Position numbers and translations under genes: made by a program
The notes under the pieces: model-generated
Databases searched by the model: none
What the model was told of the DNA's origin: nothing
The model's input: only the letters and a program-made list of their open reading frames with translations
Source of the DNA: Gemmatimonadota bacterium
GTDB lineage: Bacteria > Gemmatimonadota > Gemmatimonadetes > Longimicrobiales > Longimicrobiaceae
Reading direction: 5' to 3'
Assembly: GCA_028287185.1 (NCBI GenBank)
Contig: JAQBQD010000024.1
Location: forward strand, 1-32,391
Length of the DNA: 32,391 bases
Part shown: in pieces, positions 9,449 through 18,422 of the stretch
How positions within the stretch are numbered: position 1 is the first letter of the stretch
How the letters are laid out: each line of letters begins with the position of its first letter

Positions 9449-11550
9449 CGCCCTTCGACCGGCTGCATCCCTCCGTCCGCCACCACATCGTCAACACCCT
9501 GGGCTGGTCGTCGCTGCGCCCCCACCAGGAGCAGGCGGTGGAGCCGCTCCTGCGCGGCGACCACGTGCTCGTCCAGGCGCCCACCGCCGGCGGCAAGACT
9601 GAAGCTGCGCTCCTGCCGCTTCTTTCGCGGATGCTCCAGGAAGGATGGAGTGGGCTTTCCGTCGTCTATCTCTGCCCCATCAAGGCGCTGCTCAACGACC
9701 TCCAGGTCCGCATCGAGCGCCTGGCGTCGCTCTTCGGCCGCACGGTGGAGGTGTGGCACGGCGACGTCGGCGCTTCCGCCCGCGGGCGCATCCAGCGCGA
9801 CCCACCCGACATCCTGCTCGCCACGCCCGAGTCCATTGAGGTGATGCTGGTGTCGCGCTTGGTGGAGCACCGGCGCTTCTTCGCCTCGCTCCGCGCGGTC
9901 GTGGTGGACGAGGTGCATGCTTTCGCTGGGGACGACCGGGGCTGGCACCTTCTCGCGCTGCTGGAACGAGTGGACCGGCTCGCCGCGCGGCCCGTCCAGC
10001 GCGTCGCGCTCTCCGCGACGCTGGCCAACCCGGACGCGCTGCTGGCGTGGCTCACGGCCGGTGTCGACGCGCCGGCCATGGTGGTCCGCGGCGATCCCCC
10101 TCCGCCGGCCAATGCGGACGTGCAGGTAGACTACGTGGGCAGCGTCGCCAACGCCGCCACCGTTATCGCTCGGCTGCACCTCGGCGAGAAGCGGCTGGTG
10201 TTCTGCGACAGCCGGGCACGGGTGGAGGAGCTGGCGGCGGAACTCCGTGCACACCGGGTGGACACCTACGTCTCGCACAGCTCGCTCAGTCGCGACGAGC
10301 GCCTTCGCGCCGAGGCGGCCTTCGCGGCCGGCACGGACTGCGTGATCGTGGCGACCAGCACGCTGGAACTGGGTATCGACGTCGGCGACCTGGACCGCGT
10401 AATCCAGGTAGACGCCCCGTTCGCCGTCTCCTCGTTTCTCCAGCGCCTGGGACGCTCGGGGCGCCGTGCGGGAAGCGTTCGGAATTGCCTTTTCCTGACC
10501 ACCGCGGACGGCTCGCTGCTGCGCGCCGTCGCGCTGCTCAGCCTCTGGCGCGCGGGGTTTGTGGAGCCCGTCCTGCCGCCGCCGCTGCCGTTCCACGTGG
10601 TGGCCCAGCAGGTCCTCGCCCTCGTCCTCCAGGAAGGCTCCCTCGTCGCGGCCGACGTCCCTGCGTGGCTGGGGGGCTTCTGCCGGACGGCGGGCGTCTC
10701 CGAACGCCACCTAGCGCAGCTCCTGGCCTGGATGTGCGATACGGGGCTACTTCACGGTGACGGGGGCATCCTATCGATCGGCTCGGAGGGTGAGAAACGG
10801 TACGGGGCCAAGCACTTCCTAGAGATCTTCTCCGTCTTCCTCTCGCCCCCGCTGTTCCGCGTCTTGTACGGCCGCGCCGAGTTGGGCGAGGTTCACGAGG
10901 ACTCGTTCCGCCGCGACGCCGAAGGCCCTGTCCTCCTCTCGCTCGGCGGCCGGGGGTGGAAGGTGCGACACGTCGACTGGGGGGGCCGGCAGGCCTTCGT
11001 GGAGCCCCACGAGGGCACCGGCCGCTCGCGCTGGAGCGGCGAAGGGCGACCGATGGGCCTGGAGCTTTGCCAGGCAATCAAGCGCGTGCTCGCGGGGGGC
11101 GATCCTGGCGTGGTGCTCTCCCGTAGGGCCACGACGCGCCTTCAGGCGGTCCGGGACGAGTTCCCGTGGGTCCGCGAAGGCGTGACCACGGTTATCCGGT
11201 CGCATGATCGAGGGGACTCGGAATGGTGGACCTTTGCGGGAGGCAGGTACAACGCCGCCGCCGCGAAGCTGCTCGGCCCGCCCACATCTACGTTCGACGA
11301 TTTCTCCATCCGTTCCCCACGGATTGTGCCAGATGCCGCAGAACAGGCAAGGGCGACCGCCGACGCCCTAAATGCCGAGGCAGCTGCGGGTGGGATTCAC
11401 GAGTTGACAGAAGATTCCGTGAAGTTCATCACGTGCGTACCTCCTCCCCTCCGGCGGCGCACGGCGGCGGCGCGCTACGCGCCGCTGGAAGAGGCGAGAT
11501 CAGTGGCACAAGAAGAGATTCAAGCTTGTGATGGCACTGTTAGTTTGTGA
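9445..11550 (+). CDS. brxHI: BREX helicase BrxHI (Lhr-like DEAD/DEAH)
   Basis: A 701-residue superfamily 2 helicase. A Q-motif-like LRPHQEQAV leads to motif I APTAGGKTEA (about residues 45-54), motif II DEVH (D155-H158), motif III LSATLANP, and motif VI QRLGRSGRRAG. The order and the long C-terminal extension match Lhr-like helicases and the BrxHI of type 2 BREX. The start is GTG at 9445, inside the brxD stop (GTGA): the family sequence MTPFDRLHPSVRHH begins there, and nothing upstream in that frame looks like helicase. It is the last gene of the operon. Its 3' end (from about 11180) is less GC-rich than the operon body. No clear terminator is seen; a queG gene tail begins about 70 bases further on. 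Confidence 0.88.
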   Translation: MTPFDRLHPSVRHHIVNTLGWSSLRPHQEQAVEPLLRGDHVLVQAPTAGGKTEAALLPLLSRMLQEGWSGLSVVYLCPIKALLNDLQVRIERLASLFGRTVEVWHGDVGASARGRIQRDPPDILLATPESIEVMLVSRLVEHRRFFASLRAVVVDEVHAFAGDDRGWHLLALLERVDRLAARPVQRVALSATLANPDALLAWLTAGVDAPAMVVRGDPPPPANADVQVDYVGSVANAATVIARLHLGEKRLVFCDSRARVEELAAELRAHRVDTYVSHSSLSRDERLRAEAAFAAGTDCVIVATSTLELGIDVGDLDRVIQVDAPFAVSSFLQRLGRSGRRAGSVRNCLFLTTADGSLLRAVALLSLWRAGFVEPVLPPPLPFHVVAQQVLALVLQEGSLVAADVPAWLGGFCRTAGVSERHLAQLLAWMCDTGLLHGDGGILSIGSEGEKRYGAKHFLEIFSVFLSPPLFRVLYGRAELGEVHEDSFRRDAEGPVLLSLGGRGWKVRHVDWGGRQAFVEPHEGTGRSRWSGEGRPMGLELCQAIKRVLAGGDPGVVLSRRATTRLQAVRDEFPWVREGVTTVIRSHDRGDSEWWTFAGGRYNAAAAKLLGPPTSTFDDFSIRSPRIVPDAAEQARATADALNAEAAAGGIHELTEDSVKFITCVPPPLRRRTAAARYAPLEEARSVAQEEIQACDGTVSL

Positions 11551-11593
11551 GCGCTATCCCTATCGGCGCTGAGTCGAACGTGAGCCGGTTGCC

Positions 11594-12153
11594 AGTGGGA
11601 TACAGAAACGGGAAAGTCGACACATCTGCCAGGAAGTGTGTCCCTGGAACTCGTTTGCGGAGACGACGGGGGAGGCGGCGTTCATCCCGCGCGCGGGGCT
11701 GGACGGGCCGGCGCTGATCGAGTGGATGGGCATGACGCAGGAGGAGTTTTCGCGCCGGTTCAAGAATTCGCCGATCAAGCGGACCAAGCGCCGGGGCCTG
11801 CTGCGGAACGTGGCCATCGCGCTCGGCAACTGGGGCTCTGCGGAGGCGGTGCCGGCGCTCGTCGGCGGGCTGAACGACGCCGAGCCGCTGGTGCGCGGAC
11901 ATGCGGCGTGGGCCCTGGGGCGGATCGGGTCAGACGCGGCGCGGGAGGCGTTGCGTGCTCGCTTGGCTGTCGAGGACGATGCGTGGGTCGTCTCGGAGAT
12001 CACGTCGTCGCTCGAGAGCTGACGGCCGACCGGAAGTACCGCGGCGCCGTCGGTGCCGTCTGAAGCGTGACCACAGCGGTCGTATGGTTGGCGCGCCGCA
12101 TCCCCTCGATCAGCTCTAGGACGATCAGCACGTCGAGCACCCACCAATCCAGC
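11594..12153 (+). repeat. Direct repeat, copy 1 (leader plus queG tail plus 130 bp)
   Basis: A ~560-base unit that recurs at 13142-13699 in the same orientation. It opens with a ~30-base leader (agtgggat, two variable bases, then agaaacgggaaagtcgacac), continues with a queG 3' fragment, and keeps recognisable similarity for about 130 bases after the queG stop, ending near caatccagc. The leader is nearly identical in both copies; the coding part has diverged to roughly three quarters amino-acid identity. The unit lengths (560 and 558) are almost equal. Confidence 0.75.
11624..12022 (+). pseudogene. queG: Epoxyqueuosine reductase QueG, C-terminal fragment (copy 1)
   Basis: Reads ICQEVCPWNSFAE, then a segment ending FSRRFKNSPIKRTKRRGLL, then HEAT-like repeats ([24 protein letters not shown]) to a natural stop. 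This is the end of QueG, the cobalamin- and [4Fe-4S]-dependent enzyme that reduces epoxyqueuosine to queuosine in tRNA. The last cluster cysteine region (CQEVCPWN) and the C-terminal HEAT repeats remain; the cobalamin-binding and catalytic two-thirds is missing. What precedes ATC 11624 is not queG but the repeat leader. GTG 11636 could initiate a 128-residue peptide, but no ribosome binding site supports it. The frame is open, so the fragment is either fairly recent or selected. Confidence 0.75.
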
Positions 12154-12386
12154 AACACCCGCCGCTCCTCCAGGCCCACCTGCAGGACGGAAATTCCGCC
12201 CCCGGAACGTCGGCGGTGAGATGTCTCCACGGAAAAATTTCGGTTGTGGATCGCTCCGGTCTTCTTCTCTCACGAATGTCGGCGTGTTATCAATTGATGT
12301 CGCCCATGGATCTTTGTTGGGCCATGGCACTGAACTGTGCTGACCCGTCCCGCTTCCACTTCTCTTCAAACTCCGGAGATGCTGCG
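12023..12386. other. Spacer between queG tail and peptide gene
   Basis: The first ~130 bases still belong to the direct repeat. A minus-strand open frame (12000-12230) covers this part; a faint peptide similarity on the minus strand of copy 2 ([14 protein letters not shown] against DVLIVLELIEGMRR) suggests a remnant of a convergent gene, but it is too short to call. The last ~170 bases (12216-12386) are clearly less GC-rich than the surroundings and should contain the promoter of the peptide gene; I could not pick a convincing -35/-10 pair. Confidence 0.5.
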
Positions 12387-12641
12387 ATGAGCAAGATCAA
12401 GCTGAGCTTTGACGACCTGCGCGTCGAATCGTTCACCACCTCGGGCGCCGGGCAGGACCAGGGCACCGTCTTCGGCTACGAGAAAACCGACACGACCTGC
12501 GGGGGCGTCACGGGATGCGGGCCGGAGTGCGAAACGTGGTACGGGGTGGGAGTCTGCTCCGCAAACGACGGCTGCGCCTCCGCGCCCCACGCCTATACTC
12601 CATGCGCGGGTTGCCCGGAGACTGCCATCTGCGTGATCTGA
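12387..12641 (+). CDS. Lanthipeptide-like RiPP precursor, 8 cysteines
   Basis: An 84-residue peptide with leader MSKIKLSFDDLRVESF and a Cys-rich C-terminal part with cysteines at 38, 44, 48, 57, 63, 73, 76 and 82, and many Thr/Ser. The leader pattern (K-x-L-x-x-D-D-L-x-V-E-S-F) is that of the pinensin-type/class I lanthipeptide precursors common in Bacteroidota and Gemmatimonadota. The core is expected after the Gly-rich stretch near residues 20-35. A GGAG ribosome binding site (12375-12378) sits 8 bases before the ATG, and a strong hairpin follows 42 bases after the stop, so the gene looks like a complete single-gene transcription unit. No dehydratase, cyclase, protease or transporter gene is in the window; enzymes would have to act from elsewhere. 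The alternative is an unmodified disulfide-rich peptide. The product is unknown. Confidence 0.75.
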   Translation: MSKIKLSFDDLRVESFTTSGAGQDQGTVFGYEKTDTTCGGVTGCGPECETWYGVGVCSANDGCASAPHAYTPCAGCPETAICVI

Positions 12642-12683
12642 GGGGGACGGCCGGCGGACGGGGTGACTCGGCCGCCGCGTGAG

Positions 12684-12721
12684 ACGAAGCCCGGCGCGGT
12701 TGCGATCGCGCCGGGCTTCGT
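12684..12721 (+). terminator. Hairpin after the RiPP precursor
   Basis: A perfect 15-bp stem (ACGAAGCCCGGCGCG at 12684-12698 pairing with 12707-12721) with an 8-base loop, 42 bases after the precursor stop. There is no T tract, as is common for terminators in very GC-rich genomes. Confidence 0.75.
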
Positions 12722-13141
12722 GCGACGCTCACGAGGAACTGCCTACCCTCGTCCCTAACTGCCTTTCCCCCCGTCCTTCGCACTCGTCCACGCAGAGCGC
12801 CGGAGCATCGGCGGAGGGAGTCTGATCCCCGCGTCGCAGCAGGATGCGCGCCGGCGGTTGTGCCTGCGGCATCCTGCATCTCGCTGAACCGACAGCTCGG
12901 CCGTGCGAATCTCGCGTTCGCGGATTTGATTGCCTGGTGATTGACACTAAGCCCATCAGTCGTCCCGTTGGCGCGCAGTTTTGGTGTCAGATGCGGAGTG
13001 GCGCTCGGTAGCTGCAGACCAGCGCCACTCCGGCACCGCCCGCCGGAAATCCTGTGTGGAAGCACCTTCGCCTAGCCAGGCTTTGGCTACCGAAGCGTTC
13101 AGTCCTCAGGCTTCACTCGCACGGTACGTCGTCCGGTCGAG
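12722..13141. other. Non-coding stretch before the second direct repeat
   Basis: No open frame here looks like a protein. It contains a short duplicated phrase (aactgcct at about 12737 and 12756) and a perfect 12-bp inverted repeat listed separately. The composition is slightly less GC-rich than the neighbours. Confidence 0.5.
12994..13032. repeat. Perfect 12-bp inverted repeat, 15-base loop
   Basis: CGGAGTGGCGCT (12994-13005) pairs with AGCGCCACTCCG (13021-13032). It lies in non-coding sequence 110 bases before the second direct repeat. It may be a terminator-like hairpin or a protein-binding palindrome; there is no gene immediately upstream for it to terminate. Confidence 0.5.
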
Positions 13142-13699
13142 AGTGGGATCGAGAAACGGGAAAGTCGACACATCCCCAAGAGGTGTGTCCCTGGAACTCG
13201 TTCGCGGAGCCTACGGTTTCGGCAGCATTGCTTCCCAGTTCCGACGTGACGGGGCGACGCTGACCGAGTGAATGGGGATGACGCAGGAGGAGTTCAGCCG
13301 CCGGTTCAAGTGCTCGCCAATCAATCGGACTAAGCGCCGCAGACTGCCGCGGAATGTGGCAGTCGCGCTGGGCAACTGGGGCTCGCCCAAGGCCGTCCCC
13401 GCGCTCACCGTCGCCCTGAACGACGACGATCCGCTTGTGCGGGGGCATGCGGCGTGGGCCCTGGGGCGGATCGGGATCGCGGGTGCGCTGGACGCGTTGC
13501 GTACCCGGTTGGCAGTGGAGGAGGGCGAGTGGGCCACCTCGGAGATCATGTCGTCGCTCGGGAGCTGACGGCCGACCTGACGCAGTGCGGCGCCGCCGGT
13601 GCCTTCGGAGCGGGACCATGGCGGGCTTCTCGTCAACGCGCCGCACGCCCTCAGCCGGCTCGACGACGATTGGCACGTCGGACTGACCCACAATCCAGC
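13142..13699 (+). repeat. Direct repeat, copy 2
   Basis: Second copy of the unit at 11594-12153. The leader (agtgggatcgagaaacggga and following bases) matches copy 1 at all but two of the first 33 bases. The queG part and the ~130 bases after it align along their length with accumulated substitutions, one frameshift and one nonsense change. Confidence 0.75.
13174..13568 (+). pseudogene. queG: QueG C-terminal fragment (copy 2), decayed
   Basis: The same stretch of QueG as copy 1. It reads PQEVCPWNSFAE in one frame to a stop at 13261-13263, then continues in another frame as MGMTQEEFSRRFKCSPINR from 13272 through the HEAT-like repeats to the natural stop at 13566-13568. Lesions relative to copy 1 are a base lost around ATC-TGC at the start, a shift between about 13200 and 13260, and TGA at 13269-13271 where copy 1 has TGG (Trp). 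The downstream 98 residues are roughly 75% identical to copy 1. It is not functional. Confidence 0.75.
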
Positions 13700-13745
13700 G
13701 ACGCGCGCCCGGGGAAACGCGTGGAATACGCGTCGCGCCCGGGTA

Positions 13746-14204
13746 GACGCCTTCAACGTCATCCCGCCGGAGGTGCGGATGCAGGGCACCATCCGCTCGC
13801 TGACCACGGCCGGCCTCGCCTTCCTGCAGGATCGCGTGCGCGCCATCGCCGAGGGCACCGCGGCCGCGCACCGCTGCACGGCGGAAGTGACCTTTCCGGG
13901 CGAGGACTACCCGCCCACCGTGAACGACGCGGAATCGTGGGCCCTGGCCCGCCAGGTGGGCGCCGGGCTGCTGGGCGCCGACGCGGTCAGGGAGATGACG
14001 CCGATCATGGGAGGCGAGGACTTCTCGTACGTGCTGGAGCGCGTCCCCGGCTGCTTCGTGATGCTGGGCGTGGGCAAGCCCGAGATCGGCGCCGACAAGG
14101 GCCTGCACCACCCGCAGTTCATCGCCGACGAGGCTGCGCTGCCCATCGGAGCGGCCCTGCACGCGGCCTTCGCCCTGCGCTCGCTGGAGGCGCTGCGGGC
14201 GTAG
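13746..14204 (+). pseudogene. M20-family amidohydrolase, C-terminal fragment
   Basis: From 13746 the frame reads [20 protein letters not shown], which in M20D peptidases/amidohydrolases (hippurate hydrolase, N-acyl-amino-acid amidohydrolase type) begins the end of the dimerisation domain. It continues through the catalytic-domain signature [20 protein letters not shown] and [17 protein letters not shown], which carries a metal-ligand His, to a natural TAG. About 153 of an expected ~400 residues remain; the N-terminal metal site is missing. Sequence before 13746 is the end of the second direct repeat plus ~45 unassigned bases. A start at 13599 would give an open frame, but its first 50 residues are not peptidase-like. 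Confidence 0.72.
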
Positions 14205-14231
14205 CGGTTCACCCACCCACATCCCGTACGT

Positions 14232-14261
14232 GCGGCCCCGGCGAGCGATCGCCGGGGCCGC
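14232..14261 (+). terminator. Hairpin after the M20 fragment
   Basis: A perfect 13-bp stem (GCGGCCCCGGCGA, 14232-14244, with 14249-14261) and a GCGA tetraloop, 27 bases after the M20 stop. It is probably the original terminator of the parent gene, kept with the tail. Confidence 0.8.
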
Positions 14262-14296
14262 CTTGTGTCTACGGGCTAATACGGCGGGCGCGGTCT

Positions 14297-14573
14297 ATGC
14301 GGGCGGCCAAGCACGCCGCGCGGGCCCTCTACGAAGGGCTGCACCGGGAAGTGAAGCCGTACGACATCCGCGCGTCGGTGATCTCGCCGGGCGCGGTCGC
14401 CACGGAACCGCCGGATTCCATCACGGAGACGGACATCTCGAACATCCACGGCTTCCACGAGGCGTTCGCAATCCCCGCCGACCCGTTTGCGCGGCTGTCG
14501 GCGCCGGGATGAGCCGGCCGACGACGTGGACATCGACCGGATCCCGTTCCGGCCCACGCGCCAGGATCAGTGA
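14297..14573 (+). pseudogene. SDR-family oxidoreductase, C-terminal fragment with frameshift
   Basis: [20 protein letters not shown] followed by [20 protein letters not shown] is the region just after the catalytic YxxxK (K of AAKHA context) in classical short-chain dehydrogenases/reductases. The first frame stops at 14510-14512. The typical end of these proteins ([19 protein letters not shown]) follows in another frame and stops at 14571-14573, so a deletion/frameshift lies near 14495-14515. The Rossmann nucleotide-binding half is absent. It sits 25 bases before the cupin gene, which may originally have been in its operon. Confidence 0.7.
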
Positions 14574-16049
<1,476 letters not shown>

Positions 16050-16080
16050 CGGCGGCCACGCTCCCGGCGCCCTGGCGCGC

Positions 16081-16793
16081 GTGATCTGCCACATGATGGC
16101 GTCGGTGGACGGGCGCATCGTCGTCGACCGCTGGCCGATCTCCCCCGAGGGGCGGAGGCAGTACGACCTGGTGCACGCGAGCTACGAGCCCGACGGGTGG
16201 ATCTGCGGACGCGTGACCATGGAGCCGTTCGCCGGGGCGGTCCGCGGCGACGCCGAGGTCGCGCGCGAGCACGCCGAGGTCGCGCGCGAGCACGCGGGGG
16301 GCGCGCCGCGCGAGGACTTCCGCGCGGCCGGCGGGCACGACTCCTTCGCCTTCGCGGTCGACGCGAGCGGCCGGCTCGCCTGGGAGTCGAACGACATCGA
16401 AGGCGACCACGTCGTCGTGATCTTCTCGGAGCGCGTGTCGGACGACTACCTTGCCTTCCTGCGGGAGCGCGGCGTGTCGTACCTCCTGGCCGGCGCGCGC
16501 GACGTCGACCTCCCGCTCGCCCTGGAGAAGATCGGCGCGCGCTTCGGCGTGCGCACGCTCATGCTGGAGGGGGCGGGCGGATCAACGGCGGGATGCTGCG
16601 CGACGGGCTGATCGACGAGGTCAGCCTGCTGCTCGCGCCCGTGGCGGACGGACGCACCGGGACGCCGGCGCTCTTCGACGTCGACGGCGACGGAGGCGGC
16701 GCGGCACCGCGCCGGCTCGCGCTCCAGTCGGTCGAGCGGCGCGCGGACGACGTCGTCTGGCTGCGCTACCGAGTGGAGGGAGCGACCCCCTGA
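16081..16793 (+). pseudogene. RibD/DHFR-like reductase, frameshifted
   Basis: Starts MICHMMASVDGRIVVDRWPI, the usual opening of the RibD C-terminal domain family (dihydrofolate-reductase-like fold, NADPH-binding). The first frame runs to 16611, but from about 16573 the family sequence continues in another frame (INGGMLRDGLIDEVSLLLAP, ending RYRVEGATP at 16793). A run of five G at 16569-16573 has lost one base: adding one G restores GGGRINGGMLRDGL. It could be a genuine frameshift or an assembly error in a homopolymer; the rest is well conserved, which favours a recent event. A 21-base tandem duplication lies inside. The GTG start at 16081 is 31 bases after the reductase stop. Confidence 0.75.
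16252..16293 (+). repeat. 21-bp tandem duplication inside the RibD-like gene
   Basis: Two identical in-frame 21-base units (16252-16272 and 16273-16293), each encoding AEVAREH. They lie in a surface-type charged segment, so the extra seven residues probably extend a helix or loop. Confidence 0.9.
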
Positions 16794-16824
16794 GCGCCGC
16801 GCCACAACCCGAACGCGAGACTCT

Positions 16825-17439
16825 ATGGACGATGCGATCCACGCCGCATTCGCCGGCTGGGCCAACTTCTACCTGCTCACCGGCACGGCGGCGGCCGCCC
16901 TGACGGGGCTGCAGTTCGTCGTCCAGAGCCTCCTCGCCTCCAACGCGCATCGCGCGATCGGCCAGGATGACCCGGCGGGCGGCATCGAGGCGTTCGGTAC
17001 GCCGACCGTGGTGCACTTCACGGTGGCGCTGGTCGTATCGGCCGTCATGTCCGTGCCGTGGCCCGGGTACGGGAGCCTGCGCGCGACGCTGGGCGCGGTC
17101 GGCGCGGGCGCGCTCGTGTACTCCGGCGTGGTGCTGCGGCGGGCGCGCCGGCAGCGAAGCTACGTGCCGGTCGCCGAAGACTGGATCTTCCACATCCTGC
17201 TGCCGGCCGCCGCGTACGCCGCCGTCCTGCTGGCCACCCTGCTCCTCGGGCGCGGTGCCGGGGGGCCGGATTTCGTGGTCGCCGCGGCGACGCTGCTTCT
17301 GCTCTGTGTCGGGATCCACAACGCGTGGGACACGGTCACCTACCTCACCGTCAACGCGCTGCGAAGGGTCGAGCCCGGGGGCGAGCCCGCGCCCCCACCG
17401 CAACGCGGCTCCGAAAAGCGCCGCCGCCGCCGGCGGTGA
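16825..17439 (+). CDS. Small integral membrane protein, function unknown
   Basis: A 204-residue protein with four or five hydrophobic segments: about residues 10-35 (FYLLTGTAAAALTGLQFVV), 62-78, 83-100 (GAVGAGALVYSGVVL), 115-140 (ILLPAAAYAAVLLATLLLG) and 147-165. The tail is very basic (EKRRRRRR). The N-terminal WANFYLLTGTAAAALTGLQF resembles a widespread family of unnamed bacterial membrane proteins; I do not recognise a function. It starts 31 bases after the RibD-like gene and ends before a GNAT gene. Confidence 0.75.
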   Translation: MDDAIHAAFAGWANFYLLTGTAAAALTGLQFVVQSLLASNAHRAIGQDDPAGGIEAFGTPTVVHFTVALVVSAVMSVPWPGYGSLRATLGAVGAGALVYSGVVLRRARRQRSYVPVAEDWIFHILLPAAAYAAVLLATLLLGRGAGGPDFVVAAATLLLLCVGIHNAWDTVTYLTVNALRRVEPGGEPAPPPQRGSEKRRRRRR

Positions 17440-17537
17440 TCGGCGGAGGCATCCACCCGTCCCGCTCCCACTCCCAAGGCGAGGCGCCGACGAATCGCCG
17501 GCGGCGCAATTCGCCTCCTGCCAACAGCAACCCGCGC

Positions 17538-18047
17538 ATGCAGCGATCCGACGCTCCGGCAACCGCCATCCGTCCCGCAGCGCCCGTGGACCTCCCCGCC
17601 ATCGGCCGGCTCGGCGCGCTCCTCGTGCGGATGCACCACGAGTTCGATCCGGCGCGCTTCATCGCGGCGGCGCCGCAGACGGAGCACGCGTACGCCGCGT
17701 TCCTCGGGAGGCAGATCGAAGCGCCGAACGCCGTCGTCCTCGTCGCGGAGCGGGACGGCGAGGTGCTCGGCTACGCCTACGCAGGCGTGGAGGGGCGCGA
17801 CTACATGTCGCTGCGGGGGCCGGCGGGCGTGCTGCACGACATCGTGGTGGGTCCCGTACACCGCGGGCACGGCGTCGGGCGGATGCTGCTCGATGCCACG
17901 CTGGCGGCGCTCAACGCCCGGGACGTGCCACGGGTCGTGCTCTCGACAGCAGCGCGGAACGAGCCCGCGCAGCGCCTGTTCGCTTGCGCCGGGTTCCGGC
18001 GAACGATGATCGAGATGACGCGCGAGATGGACGCCGACGACTCCTGA
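17538..18047 (+). CDS. GNAT-family N-acetyltransferase
   Basis: A 169-residue single GNAT domain. IRPAAPVDLPAIGRL is the usual first strand-helix; LHDIVVGPVHRGHGVGRMLL holds the acetyl-CoA pyrophosphate-binding loop (RGHGVG, about residues 109-114); and a segment ending NEPAQRLFACAGFRRT is motif B. The substrate cannot be predicted. The ATG at 17538 has only a weak purine-rich stretch upstream. A 98-base gap separates it from the membrane protein gene, so co-transcription is possible. It converges with the propeller gene on the other strand. Confidence 0.88.
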   Translation: MQRSDAPATAIRPAAPVDLPAIGRLGALLVRMHHEFDPARFIAAAPQTEHAYAAFLGRQIEAPNAVVLVAERDGEVLGYAYAGVEGRDYMSLRGPAGVLHDIVVGPVHRGHGVGRMLLDATLAALNARDVPRVVLSTAARNEPAQRLFACAGFRRTMIEMTREMDADDS

Positions 18048-18422
18048 GCATCGCGTGCTCTCGGGCGAACGACGTCGACGGCGACCACCCCGCCGCCGTG
18101 CTCTCCGTCCGCAGCCGGACGAATCCCTCGTTGCGCGGCTGCGGGCGGGCGACGTGTCGTGCCCGCCTGCAGAGGCGCGTCGGGGCACGGGGCGGACAGG
18201 GACGACGGAGGGGTCCGCCCAGCGCGAATCGTCTTCTCGCGGTTGAGCGGACGCTGCCGGATGCGGTTCCGACTTCGGATTTCGGGCGATGTGTCGGCCG
18301 GGGCGCGCGCTGGCGGAGAGCGAGAGGGCTGGTGATCTGCCCCGTTCCACTCCCCGGGCCGGAGGGGCCCGGCCGCCGCGAGGAGCATCTCCCGCGGCGG
18401 CCAGCGCTTTCGTATCCGCCGT
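18048..18422. other. Spacer between convergent genes
   Basis: No protein-like frame on either strand. The only structure I see is the strong hairpin at 18371-18402. Confidence 0.6.
18371..18402 (-). terminator. Hairpin after the propeller gene
   Basis: GGCCGCCGCG (18371-18380) pairs with CGCGGCGGCC (18393-18402); inside, GGAG pairs with CTCC around a 3-base loop, with one bulged A. It lies about 20 bases beyond the stop of the minus-strand gene ending at 18423, so it probably terminates that gene and may serve both directions. Confidence 0.72.

Noticed and set aside
12000..12230. Minus-strand 76-codon frame downstream of the first queG tail, with a hydrophobic patch LLDWWVLDVLIVLELIEG
   Set aside because: Faint similarity to the opposite strand of the second repeat could be a convergent gene remnant, but most of the similarity follows from the DNA repeat itself, and I recognise no family.
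13599..14204. A complete small M20-like gene starting at ATG 13599
   Set aside because: The first ~50 residues come from the direct repeat and have no peptidase similarity; the metal-binding N-terminal domain is absent.
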